From assembly GCA_937995985.1 (NCBI GenBank), contig CALKIR010000028.1:1-48509 (forward strand): a stretch of DNA of 48,509 bases, in the 5' to 3' direction. Of the stretch, positions 1 through 8,416 are shown in pieces. The stretch comes from an uncultured Alcaligenaceae bacterium (lineage in GTDB: Bacteria > Pseudomonadota > Gammaproteobacteria > Burkholderiales > Burkholderiaceae_B). The position numbers were made by a program, and so were the translations under genes. The notes below the pieces were generated by a model, which was not told where the DNA came from, searched no databases, and worked only from the letters and a program-made list of their open reading frames with translations. Position 1 is the first letter of the stretch. Each line of letters starts with the position of its first letter.

Positions 1-24
1 AACATTGCTAAACTCGATAAGCAT
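1..24 (-). CDS. Start of a possible ABC transporter ATPase (partial, cut by window edge)
   Basis: Reading the minus strand from position 24, an ATG opens a frame encoding MLIEFSNV before the window ends. This resembles the first beta strand of many ABC ATPase subunits. An AGGG sequence lies about 8 bases upstream, a fair ribosome binding site. The gene would lie just downstream of ispB in the same direction. Only eight residues are visible, so both the reading and the family are tentative. Confidence 0.25.
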
Positions 25-56
25 GACTCTGCCCTTTGCTAATGAGGATTCTTAAA

Positions 57-1022
57 TTATCTGTCTCGCTCAACAGCAAATCGACACATACTGCGCAATG
101 CCTCAGTACACTCAGAGGGAGGAAAGTGCCGCAATGCCTCGAGGGCATAGTCAATTTCTTTATGGGCAGCAAGACGTGTGTATTCCACTGCATCTGTATT
201 TGCAATTGCTCGAGCTACGGCATCAAAATCGGCATCGCCCGTCTCAATTGCCTGACGAATAAGGGACTGTTCCGCAGCAGTTCCCACCTCCATCACACGA
301 ATCAAAGGTAAGGTAGGCTTGCCCTCACGCAAATCATCCCCGACATTTTTACCCAAAGCCTCAGCATCACCGCTGTAATCTAGCACATCGTCAATGAGTT
401 GAAACGCAGTTCCTAAATGACGACCTAATGCAGCAGCAGCTTCTTGAAGCGCAGAATCAGCCTGGCCCAAAATCGCCCCGACCTCAGTGGCTGCTTCAAA
501 GAGCTTGGCAGTCTTATAGCGTACCACCTGCATATACCGCTCTTCGGAAACATCCGGATCGTGAACGTTGAGCAATTGCAACACCTCACCCTCGGCAATT
601 ACCGTAGTGGCCGCAGAAAGTACTGCCATGGCCTCCATAGAACGGGTCTCAACCATCATTTCAAAGGAGCGGGAATACAGATAATCACCGACGAGTACGC
701 TGGCTGCATTACCAAAAACAGCATTGGCAGTACTCTTACCACGGCGCATATCCGACTCATCAACCACATCGTCATGGAGTAACGTTGCCGTATGAATAAA
801 CTCAACAACTGCCGCTAATAAGTGATGATCAGTACCTTGGTAACCTAAGGCCTTAGCGACCAGCATTAACACTGCAGGGCGCAAACGCTTGCCCCCTGCG
901 CTGACAATGTACTCACCAATGGTACGAATAAGCACTACCTCTGAATCCAAGCGCTTGCGAATTACTGCATCAAGCGCCTTCATATCGGCAGCAATAGGGA
1001 CGAACAAATCAGATAAGCTCAA
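57..1022 (-). CDS. ispB: Octaprenyl (polyprenyl) diphosphate synthase
   Basis: This 321-residue trans-isoprenyl diphosphate synthase extends farnesyl diphosphate with isopentenyl diphosphate to make the ubiquinone side chain. The first aspartate-rich motif is HDDVVD at residues 83-88 and the second is DDVLD at 211-215. A GGKRLRP substrate-binding segment lies at 43-49. Length and motif spacing are normal. The start is TTG, chosen because the N-terminus then aligns with E. coli IspB; the next methionine (residue 14) would cut the first helix. A GGA lies about 9 bases upstream. In many proteobacteria ispB is divergent from rplU-rpmA-obgE, but here the divergent neighbour is a DUF815 ATPase. Chain length cannot be read from sequence alone, so C8 is inferred from the family. 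Confidence 0.95.
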   Translation of the reverse strand: MSLSDLFVPIAADMKALDAVIRKRLDSEVVLIRTIGEYIVSAGGKRLRPAVLMLVAKALGYQGTDHHLLAAVVEFIHTATLLHDDVVDESDMRRGKSTANAVFGNAASVLVGDYLYSRSFEMMVETRSMEAMAVLSAATTVIAEGEVLQLLNVHDPDVSEERYMQVVRYKTAKLFEAATEVGAILGQADSALQEAAAALGRHLGTAFQLIDDVLDYSGDAEALGKNVGDDLREGKPTLPLIRVMEVGTAAEQSLIRQAIETGDADFDAVARAIANTDAVEYTRLAAHKEIDYALEALRHFPPSECTEALRSMCRFAVERDR

Positions 1023-1066
1023 GATAATGTCCAGAAAAAATTTAACAAAGCTGTGAGGAAGTATAG

Positions 1067-1095
1067 ATTATACGGTGTTGCACCCATTAGCTAAA
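1067..1095 (-). promoter_or_regulatory. Candidate promoter of ispB
   Basis: On the minus strand a perfect TATAAT (1067-1072) lies 17 bases downstream of a weak -35 TTTAGC (1090-1095). It sits about 45 bases before the ispB TTG. The -10 is strong and the -35 matches consensus at three of six positions. Confidence 0.4.
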
Positions 1096-1120
1096 CCCTC
1101 TCGCGCAGAGGACCCGTATA

Positions 1121-1149
1121 CTGAACAATCATTATTTTATAGGTATTAT
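1121..1149 (+). promoter_or_regulatory. Candidate promoter of the DUF815 gene
   Basis: CTGAAC (1121-1126) and TATTAT (1144-1149) are separated by 17 bases. Transcription would start about 30 bases before the TTG start codon. The -35 is weak. Confidence 0.3.
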
Positions 1150-1185
1150 TAATAAATTTATGATTGATGCTTTGGAGAGAACACA

Positions 1186-2049
1186 TTGACCCAATACGAT
1201 CTGAGCCAATTAATTGAACGAGCAGAGCGCGTATTAGCACAACTTGAGGCCTGGTTGCCTCCAGTTCCCCCTACTACCGATTGGTCGGCCTTAGCGTACC
1301 GCTGGCGCAAACAAGGCGCACGGGGCTGGCTTGAATCCATACATCATATTGCTCACATCGCACCCTCGGATCTATTGCATGTCGAGGAGCAAAAGGCCAT
1401 ACTCGCACGCAACACCGAACATTTTGTCCAAGGTAAGCCTGCTAATAATGTCCTCATGACTGGCTCTCGAGGCACCGGTAAAAGCTCCTTAGTCCGCGCC
1501 ATGCTCCATACCTATGCCAAAGATGGGCTACGTTTAATTGAGGTAGACAAAGAAGACCTAGCCGATCTGAATGACATCATCAGACAACTGGACGGCCGTA
1601 CAGAGCGTTTTATTATTTTTTGTGATGATCTGTCCTTTGATGCCGGCGAACCGGGCTACAAAGAATTAAAATCCGTACTTGATGGGTCTGTCGCCGCTCC
1701 TAGCGAGAATGTATTAATCTATGCTACCTCTAATCGCCGCCACTTGATGCCAGAATATATGCATGAAAATCTGGACCCCAATACCCAAGCAGGGGAGATT
1801 CACCCCAGCGAAGCTATTGAAGAAAAGGTCTCTTTATCTGAGCGATTTGGCATCTGGCTCTCTTTCTACCCCTTTAGTCAACAGCACTATCTAAGCATTG
1901 TGGACTACTGGCTCCAACAGCTTGGCTGTGCTCCCGAACATACAGCAGCCGCCCATAAAGAAGCCCTCCAATGGGCCTTACAACGGGGCTCACGTTCTGG
2001 ACGGGTCGCACGCCAATTTGCACAAGATTGGGCGGCTAAGCATGTCTAA
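1186..2049 (+). CDS. DUF815-family AAA-like ATPase
   Basis: The 287-residue protein is an uncharacterised P-loop ATPase of the DUF815 type. The Walker A motif GSRGTGKS is at residues 93-100 and a Walker B-like stretch, IIFCDD, is at 143-148. A TSNRRHL segment follows, which resembles the sensor 1 region of AAA proteins. No signal peptide or membrane helix is seen, so it is probably cytoplasmic. The start is TTG, supported by a GGAGAG ribosome binding site at 1174-1179. Its stop overlaps the next gene by 8 bases, which suggests translational coupling with the Nudix/ThiE-like protein. The pairing of these two genes is, from general knowledge, common in betaproteobacteria, but the role of the ATPase is unknown. 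Confidence 0.88.
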   Translation: MTQYDLSQLIERAERVLAQLEAWLPPVPPTTDWSALAYRWRKQGARGWLESIHHIAHIAPSDLLHVEEQKAILARNTEHFVQGKPANNVLMTGSRGTGKSSLVRAMLHTYAKDGLRLIEVDKEDLADLNDIIRQLDGRTERFIIFCDDLSFDAGEPGYKELKSVLDGSVAAPSENVLIYATSNRRHLMPEYMHENLDPNTQAGEIHPSEAIEEKVSLSERFGIWLSFYPFSQQHYLSIVDYWLQQLGCAPEHTAAAHKEALQWALQRGSRSGRVARQFAQDWAAKHV

Positions 2050-3061
2050 CACTGCAGCAGTACGGGTAGCAGTTGGTATTTTGCGCCATGATGATGGACG
2101 CATCCTGCTAGCCAGCCGCCCTGCCGATAAGCCTTGGCCCTACTGGTGGGAATTACCTGGTGGCAAAATTGAACCTCAAGAAGCACCTATGGACGCGGTT
2201 GCGCGCGAGCTGCGAGAAGAGCTGGGCATCGCTATTGATCCCCAACACACGCATCATTGGCATACCCTTACCCACCATTACCCAAAGGGCACGGTTATTC
2301 TCGAGCTATTTATCATTCGTGCCTGGGCAGGCCGGCCCCAACCTCTAGAAGGGCAACATCTGGCTTGGACCCACCCTGCTCAACTCGAGCATATTGGCCC
2401 TATCTTACCTGCCAGCCTCCCCATTCTGCGTTGGCTACAACTGCCTCAATACTATTTAATTAGTAGTGCTTACGCACATCCCGAACGCTGGCTACGCCGT
2501 TTGGAGCACACCCTTCAAACTGGTACGTATTGGGTGCAATTCCGCGAGCCAGAATGGCAACAACACGCCCATCATGACCCGCACGCGGCCCAAGCGCTGC
2601 AACACTGTTTTATCCAAACCCTAAAAATATGTGCCCGCTACCGTACCCGCTGCTTGGTCAACAGCGTGCATCCACGCAATTGGTGGCGGCGCGCTCACGG
2701 TGTGCATGTACGCAGCAGCGATGCAGCGGCCCTTACCACTCTTACCAACAAGGGTCTATATAGCCTACACGCACATTTTGGCCTATCTGCTGATCACTTT
2801 ATCGGCATCTCTGCCCACAATCGTGTGGAATTACACCAAGCATTCGAGCTGCACGCTGATTTTGCCGTGCTGGGGCATGTATTACCCACCCCCTCCCATC
2901 CTCACACCCCTGCGCTTGGCTGGGAGCGCTTTGCCACACTGTGCCAGACCGTCGCCTTGCCCGTCTATGCTCTAGGTGGTCAACGGCCCGATACCCTGTC
3001 CACCGCTCTGAGTCTAGGCGGACAAGGCATTGCTGGCATGCGCCAACTACTCTTACCCTAA
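2042..3061 (+). CDS. Nudix hydrolase fused to a ThiE/TenI-like domain
   Basis: The 339-residue protein has two domains. Residues 1-135 are a MutT-like Nudix domain with a complete Nudix box at 41-63 (G41, E47, R55, E56, E59, E60, G62), so it should hydrolyse a nucleoside-diphosphate derivative, possibly an oxidised nucleotide. Residues of about 140-339 resemble thiamine phosphate synthase. That half looks catalytically degenerate: the usual LIND segment reads LVNS and the usual GVHLGQ reads GVHVRS. It is therefore more TenI-like than a working ThiE. Histidine is very frequent (29 by hand count). The ATG at 2042 lies within the end of the ATPase gene. An in-frame reading from 1898 was discarded because it would overlap that gene by about 150 bases. 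Confidence 0.88.
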   Translation: MSNTAAVRVAVGILRHDDGRILLASRPADKPWPYWWELPGGKIEPQEAPMDAVARELREELGIAIDPQHTHHWHTLTHHYPKGTVILELFIIRAWAGRPQPLEGQHLAWTHPAQLEHIGPILPASLPILRWLQLPQYYLISSAYAHPERWLRRLEHTLQTGTYWVQFREPEWQQHAHHDPHAAQALQHCFIQTLKICARYRTRCLVNSVHPRNWWRRAHGVHVRSSDAAALTTLTNKGLYSLHAHFGLSADHFIGISAHNRVELHQAFELHADFAVLGHVLPTPSHPHTPALGWERFATLCQTVALPVYALGGQRPDTLSTALSLGGQGIAGMRQLLLP

Positions 3062-3095
3062 AAATTATTTAATTAATCACTCATCACGGACTATT

Positions 3096-3842
3096 ATGAC
3101 TGCGTCTTCCTCCTGTTCCTATCCTCGTGTACGCACCGAAGATCATGGCGAACTCCGTTATATGTACTTAGATAGCCCTTGGATTCAAGGGGCCATGAGC
3201 TTAAAAGCCCCCCATATTTTGGTTCATGATTATGCGCAACGAATGATGCTAGGGCTGCTATTTGATGCACACCCCCAGCGCATCGCTCAATGTGGCTTAG
3301 GAGCTGGGGCACTCACACGATTTTGTGCACACTATTTCCCTCAGGCGCATATTGATGTGCTCGAACCCAATCCAAATGTTATTGCCGCCGCGCATGAGCA
3401 TTTTTTTATCCCCGCCCATCATCCACAACTCCATATTCACCGCCAATGCGCCCAAGCATTTCTCTCCCAATGCCCCGATGCCCATTATGACTTAATCCAA
3501 GTCGATGCCTATGGTGCTGAAGCCACTGAGCCTGCGCTGGGTGGCATAGATTTTTATACTCACTGCGCCCGCAGCCTCACCCAACATGGCCTATTAACCA
3601 TCAATCTACTGGGTACCCCAACAGTTATTCATGACCATATTCATGAGCTGAATCAATGCTTTGAAGCAACGGCCTGGCTCCCTGAAACAGAAGATGGCAA
3701 CCTCATTGCCATTGCTTTTAAAACCGCTCCCACTATAGCCTTTGATGACTTATACCAACGCGCCCAACATATTGAGCGCCACTATCAGCTCCCGGCCCGT
3801 GAATGGGTGCGTGCCTTACACGAGTGGATGCATCAAGCCTAA
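3096..3842 (+). CDS. Spermidine synthase-like / class I SAM methyltransferase-fold protein
   Basis: The 248-residue protein has the Rossmann fold of spermidine synthases and class I methyltransferases. The cofactor loop CGLGAGA is at residues 66-72, followed by an acidic strand end (VLEPNP), and a later segment reads DLIQVDAYG. The classical SpeE features, a GGGDG loop and the DSTDP catalytic segment, are not present. Aminopropyl transfer is therefore doubtful and the true reaction is unknown. Histidine is frequent (22 residues). The ATG at 3096 was preferred over an upstream in-frame start at 3030, which would overlap the previous gene. It ends 11 bases from the convergent outer-membrane factor gene. 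Confidence 0.78.
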   Translation: MTASSSCSYPRVRTEDHGELRYMYLDSPWIQGAMSLKAPHILVHDYAQRMMLGLLFDAHPQRIAQCGLGAGALTRFCAHYFPQAHIDVLEPNPNVIAAAHEHFFIPAHHPQLHIHRQCAQAFLSQCPDAHYDLIQVDAYGAEATEPALGGIDFYTHCARSLTQHGLLTINLLGTPTVIHDHIHELNQCFEATAWLPETEDGNLIAIAFKTAPTIAFDDLYQRAQHIERHYQLPAREWVRALHEWMHQA

Positions 3843-3853
3843 TCCCCTGCAGC

Positions 3854-5266
3854 TTAATGCGCTGCTGATGCCTCTGCTTGCCACCCGCCCCCTAAGGCCG
3901 TAAACAAACGCACCGCTGTTAGCAATTGCTCATTTTTTAAATTAAGCATTGCCTGTTCTGTATGCAGCGTATTGGTTTCTACCTGAGCCAAGCTCAAATA
4001 ATCCACCATACCCAATTCATATTGCTCCGTCATGGAACGCAGCGCATTGCGCGCTGCGGCCAAGGCACGCTCTTGACTCTGCACCTCTTTTTGCAAGCTG
4101 AACCAATCCGCAAATAAATCTTCGACCTCTTGAAGAGCAGTCAAAACTGTTTCACGATATTGGGCAACCGTCTCATCATATTGTGCCTGCATCTGTTCCA
4201 CACGCGCCCGCCGTGCTCCCCCATCAAAAATGCTCAGAGCCAGAGCAGGCCCCAAGGACCAAAAACGTGCTGGCGTGCTGATCCAATCTGCCCAACTGCT
4301 GCTTCTGTAGCCCCCCTGTACACTAAAACTAAACTCTGGAAACCAAGCCGTCTGCGCCACCCCAATTTCAGCATTGGCAGCCGCCACCCGTCGCTCTGCC
4401 GCTACAATATCTGGGCGACGCTCTAATAACGCACTTGGAAGCAAATGAGGAGGCTCAGGATAATGAAAATCACGCAAGGGTGCACTAAAGTCTCGCACTC
4501 CGGGGGCCTCTCCTAATAAAACGGCCAAAGCATGGCGTAATTGTGCTCGCTGTCGCAAAGCATTTTGCCGCTGTACCCGCGCATTTTCTAACTGTGCAAT
4601 AGCACTATCTACATCACTACGCGCCACCATCCCAGCAGCATAGCGATTCTCCGTAATGGCTAATGTCTGCTCATAAATAGCTAAGGTACGCTCATAAAGA
4701 TCTAATAACTGCAAATTAAGCTGATATTGAAAATAAGTCTGCAAAAATGTAGCAATCAAACTCAGCTTAACCCCCTCTAAGTCAGCCGCAGAGGCTTGCT
4801 GCTGTGCCTGACTGCTGCTTACCTGCTGCCGTACACGCCCCCAAACATCCACTTCCCAAGACACATTAGCGTTGAGATTATATTGCTTTGTTGGCGATCG
4901 CATTCCATCCCCACTCCGTTGCATACTGCTGTGCACGCCCAATTGGGGCCAAAACCCGGAACGCGCCCCCTGCAGCGCTGCTTGAGCCATACGATAACGC
5001 GCCTCGGCCTGTTCTAAACGGGCATTGTTCTGCTCTAACTCCTCTAACCATACCCCTAATTGAGGATCACCGAATACGCGCCACCAATCCTTTTGCACCG
5101 TTTTAGGTTGACTGGGTCGCCAACCCGGCTGCCCCTCTTTGGTGCTTAACTGCTGAAACTCCGCCCCCACATTTATCTCAGGCACTTGATAATTAGGGCC
5201 TACGGCACAGGCAGTCAGAACTGCCAACCCCCCTGCTAACAAACTAAAGCGCCCACCCAGACGCAT
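3854..5266 (-). CDS. Outer-membrane efflux lipoprotein, NodT/OprM family
   Basis: This is the outer-membrane channel of the tripartite pump encoded upstream on the same strand. The protein of 470 residues begins with a lipoprotein signal peptide whose lipobox LTAC ends at Cys20. AVGPNYQVP follows, the typical mature start of OprM/NodT proteins. Two outer-membrane efflux domain repeats follow, with long coiled-coil stretches rich in Ala, Gln and Glu. I chose the ATG at 5266 because a strong GGGAGG lies 6 bases before it and the signal peptide then has normal length. An ATG at 5296 would add ten residues and has poorer spacing. It is the last gene of the mdtABC-like operon. The substrate cannot be read from sequence. 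Confidence 0.92.
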   Translation of the reverse strand: MRLGGRFSLLAGGLAVLTACAVGPNYQVPEINVGAEFQQLSTKEGQPGWRPSQPKTVQKDWWRVFGDPQLGVWLEELEQNNARLEQAEARYRMAQAALQGARSGFWPQLGVHSSMQRSGDGMRSPTKQYNLNANVSWEVDVWGRVRQQVSSSQAQQQASAADLEGVKLSLIATFLQTYFQYQLNLQLLDLYERTLAIYEQTLAITENRYAAGMVARSDVDSAIAQLENARVQRQNALRQRAQLRHALAVLLGEAPGVRDFSAPLRDFHYPEPPHLLPSALLERRPDIVAAERRVAAANAEIGVAQTAWFPEFSFSVQGGYRSSSWADWISTPARFWSLGPALALSIFDGGARRARVEQMQAQYDETVAQYRETVLTALQEVEDLFADWFSLQKEVQSQERALAAARNALRSMTEQYELGMVDYLSLAQVETNTLHTEQAMLNLKNEQLLTAVRLFTALGGGWQAEASAAH

Positions 5267-5308
5267 CGTGCGCCTCCCACACCCAATGATGCTCATAAAT
5301 TTGATCCC

Positions 5309-8300
5309 TTATGAAGTACCCAAACGTGGACGCTGCCCAAAAAATCGATTGCGCACATTTTCTAAAAACAAATACAACACTGGGGTGGTATACAAAGTCA
5401 ATATCTGACTGACTACCAACCCACCAACTATAGTGAGACCCAAGGGCTGACGCATTTCTACCCCAGCCCCCGTAGCCACAATCAGCGGCACTGCCCCTAA
5501 AATTGCTGAAAGAGTCGTCATCATAATTGGCCGAAAACGGACCAAACACGCCTCATAAATAGCGGTTTGCGCACTGACTTGCTGCTCCCGCTGACGCATC
5601 AACGCATAATCCACCATCATAATGGCATTCTTTTTAACAATACCAATCAATAAAAATAAGCCTATCATGGCGATAACAGTAAACTCTTCGCCAACAGCCA
5701 TCAACGTTAATAAGGCCCCAATTCCTGCCGAAGGCAAAGTGGATAAAATAGTAATAGGATGCAAATAGCTCTCATACAGCATCCCCAACACCACATACAT
5801 TGTGAGCAAAGCCGCCAACAGCAGCCATGGCTGCTGTGTAATGGCATCGCGCATGAGACGCGCCGTGCCATCATAGCTGAGCTGAATTTTATCTGTAGGC
5901 AACTGAATGCGTGCCATAGCCTCCTCTATAGCAGCCATAGCCTGATCTAAACTCACCCCTTCGGCCAAGCCAAAAGAAATATTTTCAGCAATAAATAAAC
6001 CATGATGACTGACACTTAATGGAGCATTACCCGGCACAAACTCAGTAAAAGCGGTGATCGGAACACGCTGCCCCTCACGCGTCACAATTTCTAACTGCTT
6101 AAGCGCAGCAACATCCTGGGTAAAACGCTCCTCCAGGCCCATCACTACATGATATTGATTTAATTGACCGTAAATTACTGAAACCTGACGCTGACTAAAA
6201 GCGTTATTTAAAGTAGAGGCAATTACAGACATTTCGATGCCGAGCTGTCGGGCTTGCTCGCGATCAATGCGCAGCTCAATACGCTGCCCTTGATCATCAG
6301 AATCTGTATCCACATCCACCAACTCAGGCAATGCTGCCATGGCACGCTGTACCCGAGGCTGCCACGTTTTAAGCACCTCAAAATCACTGGCTAATAAAGT
6401 CAATTGCTGCGCACCCGAACGCCCCAGCCCACCCCCCACAAAAATATCCTGCTGTGGGGTTAAAAACAAACGAGCCCCAGGCACAGATTGCAGCTGCCCC
6501 CGTAAACGAGCCACCACCTGATTTGCTGAAACATCGCGCTCCTCTAAGGGCACTAACTCAATTAAAATCATGGAAGAATTGCTGCCCCCTCGTCCCCCAG
6601 CAAACACCGCCACACTGCGTACAGCAGGATCGTTTAATAAGACCTGACGAAAGTAATCAAGCTTAGGACTCATAGCATGAAAAGAAGTCCCCCTATCGAC
6701 TCGGAAAAAACCCATCAATTGACCAGTATCCTGCTGTGGAAATAACCCCTTAGGAATATTAATGAACAAATACCCATTTAATATAATGGCTGCCACTAAC
6801 GATAAAAGCGTCAAGCGCCGATACCTTAAGGCCCACCCCAAAGTCGCAGCATAGGCACGCAACAACCCCTGCCCAAGAGCGGCAAGCCCCCTATTCAAAT
6901 ATCGCCACAAAATAGAGGCTGAAGGCTGCTGATGCCCCTTGGCTTGTAAAAGATGAGCAGACATCATCGGCGTTAATATTAAAGAAACCAGCAAAGACAG
7001 CAGCACTGCCACAGATAAGGTCACGGCAAATTCTTTGAACAATCGCCCAACCAATCCCCCTACCAACCACATCGGGATAAAAACAGCCACCAAAGAAAAA
7101 CTCATCGCAGTGACAGTGAAACTTACCTCTCGAAGACCCCGCACTGCCGCTCGAATAGGACTGAGCCCGCGCTCTAAATGCCGAATAATACTCTCTAATA
7201 CCACGATGGCATCATCAACCACAAAACCGGTTGCTACAATAAGCGCCATTAAAGAAATGGTATTGAGCGTAAAGCCAAAGGCATACATAAAAGCAAAACT
7301 GCTTATCAATGAAGCCGGTACTGCCACCGCAGGAATTAAGGCCGCACGCCAATTACGTAAAAACAGTAATACCACCCCTACCACTAAAAAAACGGCAATA
7401 ATCAACGTTTTTTGCGCCTCATGCAACGAGGCACGAATACTAGGCGTGCGGTCTTGGGCCACCTGCAAATGCACCTCTGCAGGTAACATTGCCTCTAAAT
7501 CAGGCAAACGCTCCCGAATAGACTCCACTGTTTCAATGATATTGGCATCAGCTTGCCGGCGTACCATTAATAAAACAGCGCGCTCCTCATTTAAGTAGCC
7601 CAGATTGTATAAATCCTCTACCGAATCCTCCACCTGAGCCACATCACGCACACGCAATACGCCCTGCTCATCCCAGCGAATCACCAACGGAGCAATTTGC
7701 TCGGCGGCATCCATTTGCCCTCCCGTACTGAGCCATAATTGCTCCTCCCCTTCTGCTAAATAACCCAAGGGCAATAATGCATTCTCAGCGGACAGCATTT
7801 GGCGCACCTGATCCAAAGATACACCCGCACTGGCCAAAGCCTGGGGATCCAAGCTCACCCGCACAGCAGGTAATGACCCCCCACCTACATCCACATCCCC
7901 AACCCCTTTAATTTGGGCCAATTTTTGCGCCACAATGGTAGTCGCCAAATCATATAGCTCTGCCTGACTGGCAGTAGGTGAAGTCATGGCCAACACCATG
8001 ATGGGCGCGGCTGAAGGATTAATTTTGTGATAAGTAGGTAACCGACGCATCCCCGAAGGCAACATCGGCTGCGCTTGATTAATTGCAGCTTGCACATCAC
8101 GAGCCGCATTATTAATATCGCGATCTAACTCAAACATTAATGAAATCCGTGTTGAGCCCTCTGAACTGCGCGAAGTCATCTGCGCCAATCCTGAAATCGC
8201 CCCTAATGACTGCTCTAAAGGGGTGGCCACACTCGAAGCCATCGTTTCTGGGCTGGCCCCTGGTAAGCTGGCGGTGACTGTAATCATGGGAAAATCCATT

Positions 8301-8416
8301 TGCGGCAAAGGGGCGACTGGCAAAAACCGCATGGCCAGCACCCCCATAGCCATCATCGCCACACAAATTAAGGTGCTGGCTACCGGTCTAAAAATGAAAA
8401 TAGTGAATAGTCTCAC
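5309..8416 (-). CDS. mdtC: RND multidrug efflux permease, MdtC-like
   Basis: The 1035-residue protein is an inner-membrane RND (HAE1) proton antiporter. It has the usual plan: an N-terminal helix, a large periplasmic loop, a block of helices, a second periplasmic loop and a final helix block. The proton-relay aspartates are D401 and D402 in the GFVVDDAIV segment. The conserved lysine of helix 10 is in GIVKKNAIMM. Its GTG start overlaps the stop of the neighbouring permease gene by four bases (GTGA). In E. coli MdtB and MdtC form a mixed trimer, and the tandem arrangement here suggests the same. The MdtC name rests on gene order and similarity, and a MuxC-like name would be equally fair. Confidence 0.93.
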   Translation of the reverse strand: MRLFTIFIFRPVASTLICVAMMAMGVLAMRFLPVAPLPQMDFPMITVTASLPGASPETMASSVATPLEQSLGAISGLAQMTSRSSEGSTRISLMFELDRDINNAARDVQAAINQAQPMLPSGMRRLPTYHKINPSAAPIMVLAMTSPTASQAELYDLATTIVAQKLAQIKGVGDVDVGGGSLPAVRVSLDPQALASAGVSLDQVRQMLSAENALLPLGYLAEGEEQLWLSTGGQMDAAEQIAPLVIRWDEQGVLRVRDVAQVEDSVEDLYNLGYLNEERAVLLMVRRQADANIIETVESIRERLPDLEAMLPAEVHLQVAQDRTPSIRASLHEAQKTLIIAVFLVVGVVLLFLRNWRAALIPAVAVPASLISSFAFMYAFGFTLNTISLMALIVATGFVVDDAIVVLESIIRHLERGLSPIRAAVRGLREVSFTVTAMSFSLVAVFIPMWLVGGLVGRLFKEFAVTLSVAVLLSLLVSLILTPMMSAHLLQAKGHQQPSASILWRYLNRGLAALGQGLLRAYAATLGWALRYRRLTLLSLVAAIILNGYLFINIPKGLFPQQDTGQLMGFFRVDRGTSFHAMSPKLDYFRQVLLNDPAVRSVAVFAGGRGGSNSSMILIELVPLEERDVSANQVVARLRGQLQSVPGARLFLTPQQDIFVGGGLGRSGAQQLTLLASDFEVLKTWQPRVQRAMAALPELVDVDTDSDDQGQRIELRIDREQARQLGIEMSVIASTLNNAFSQRQVSVIYGQLNQYHVVMGLEERFTQDVAALKQLEIVTREGQRVPITAFTEFVPGNAPLSVSHHGLFIAENISFGLAEGVSLDQAMAAIEEAMARIQLPTDKIQLSYDGTARLMRDAITQQPWLLLAALLTMYVVLGMLYESYLHPITILSTLPSAGIGALLTLMAVGEEFTVIAMIGLFLLIGIVKKNAIMMVDYALMRQREQQVSAQTAIYEACLVRFRPIMMTTLSAILGAVPLIVATGAGVEMRQPLGLTIVGGLVVSQILTLYTTPVLYLFLENVRNRFFGQRPRLGTS

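Noticed and set aside
7035..7598. A 187-codon open frame antisense to the MdtC-like gene
   Set aside because: Its product is low-complexity (Lys, Thr, Ala rich) and lies wholly over a well-supported RND gene; it is a by-product of that gene's codon use.
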